Assembly: GCA_018814505.1 (NCBI GenBank)
Contig: JAHIZQ010000179.1
Location: forward strand, 1-5,717
Length of the DNA: 5,717 bases
DNA from: Candidatus Omnitrophota bacterium
Lineage (GTDB): Bacteria; Omnitrophota; Gorgyraeia; Tantalellales; Tantalellaceae
Reading direction: 5' to 3'
Every line of letters begins with the position of its first letter. The stretch's first letter is position 1. Of the stretch, positions 5,685-5,717 are shown piece after piece. Made by a program: the position numbers and the translations under genes. Under the pieces are notes generated by a model, which saw only the letters and a list, made by a program, of their open reading frames with translations, was not told where the DNA came from and did no database searches.

Positions 5685-5701
5685 AGGGACAAATTGTCCC
5701 T
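5685..5701. repeat. GGGACAA palindrome, REP-like
   Basis: AGGGACAA (5685-5692) and TTGTCCCT (5694-5701) are perfect arms around one A. Outside them, GC (5683-5684) can pair with GC (5703-5704) past a bulged T. In RNA or single-stranded DNA it would fold as a six-to-eight-pair stem with an AAATT loop. GGGACA...TGTCCC palindromes of this form are often dispersed repeats linked to REP-associated Y1 transposases, but no such transposase is in the window. It starts two bases after the preceding inverted repeat. Confidence 0.5.
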
Positions 5702-5717
5702 TGCGACCCCCTGAAGC

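Noticed and set aside
5655..5704. Intrinsic terminator or integron attC site at the 3' palindromes
   Set aside because: No T run follows either hairpin, and the arms lack the GTTRRRY/RYYYAAC core of attC sites.

Overview
The window looks like a piece of an uncultured, AT-leaning anaerobic bacterial chromosome. The anaerobic lifestyle is inferred from a class III (oxygen-sensitive) ribonucleotide reductase gene under an NrdR-type control region. The low-GC codon choice, the purine-rich Shine-Dalgarno sites and the MFS protein would fit a candidate phylum such as Omnitrophota, but that taxonomic guess is weak. All recognisable genes are on the + strand.

Region 1 (1-904) is an eroded accessory patch. 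It opens with the 3' part of a Fic-family protein (2-478), cut only by the window edge. Next is a 59-residue N-terminal stub of a nucleotidyltransferase (522-701), ending just after its GSYAKGT motif. At almost the same base it runs into the C-terminal winged-helix end of another protein, probably also Fic-type (698-904). Two broken genes therefore share one junction near 690-700.

Region 2 (1013-3440) is a probable operon: a 12-TM MFS transporter, a 128-residue four-TM membrane protein, and a deaminase 6 bases further on. The deaminase looks much more like yeast cytosine deaminase (Fcy1 type) than like the tRNA deaminase TadA. A transporter plus cytosine deaminase suggests nucleobase salvage, but the transporter's substrate cannot be read from sequence.

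Region 3 (3441-3907) is a 467-base intergenic stretch. It holds an unexplained 67-nt structured element with a 7-bp closing stem, a bidirectional terminator-like hairpin, and a well-formed control region for the next gene: two NrdR-box-like sites 31 bp apart, with a TTGACA / extended -10 promoter threaded through them.

Region 4 (3908-5717) is nrdD, with an intact ATP-cone and most of the catalytic barrel. It stops at residue 565, right after the TPAEGTSYRLAK segment, so the zinc site and the glycyl-radical loop are absent. The sequence after the break does not continue nrdD in any forward frame. It contains a short foreign-looking coding tail and two adjacent palindromes, pointing to a deletion, an insertion or an assembly join.
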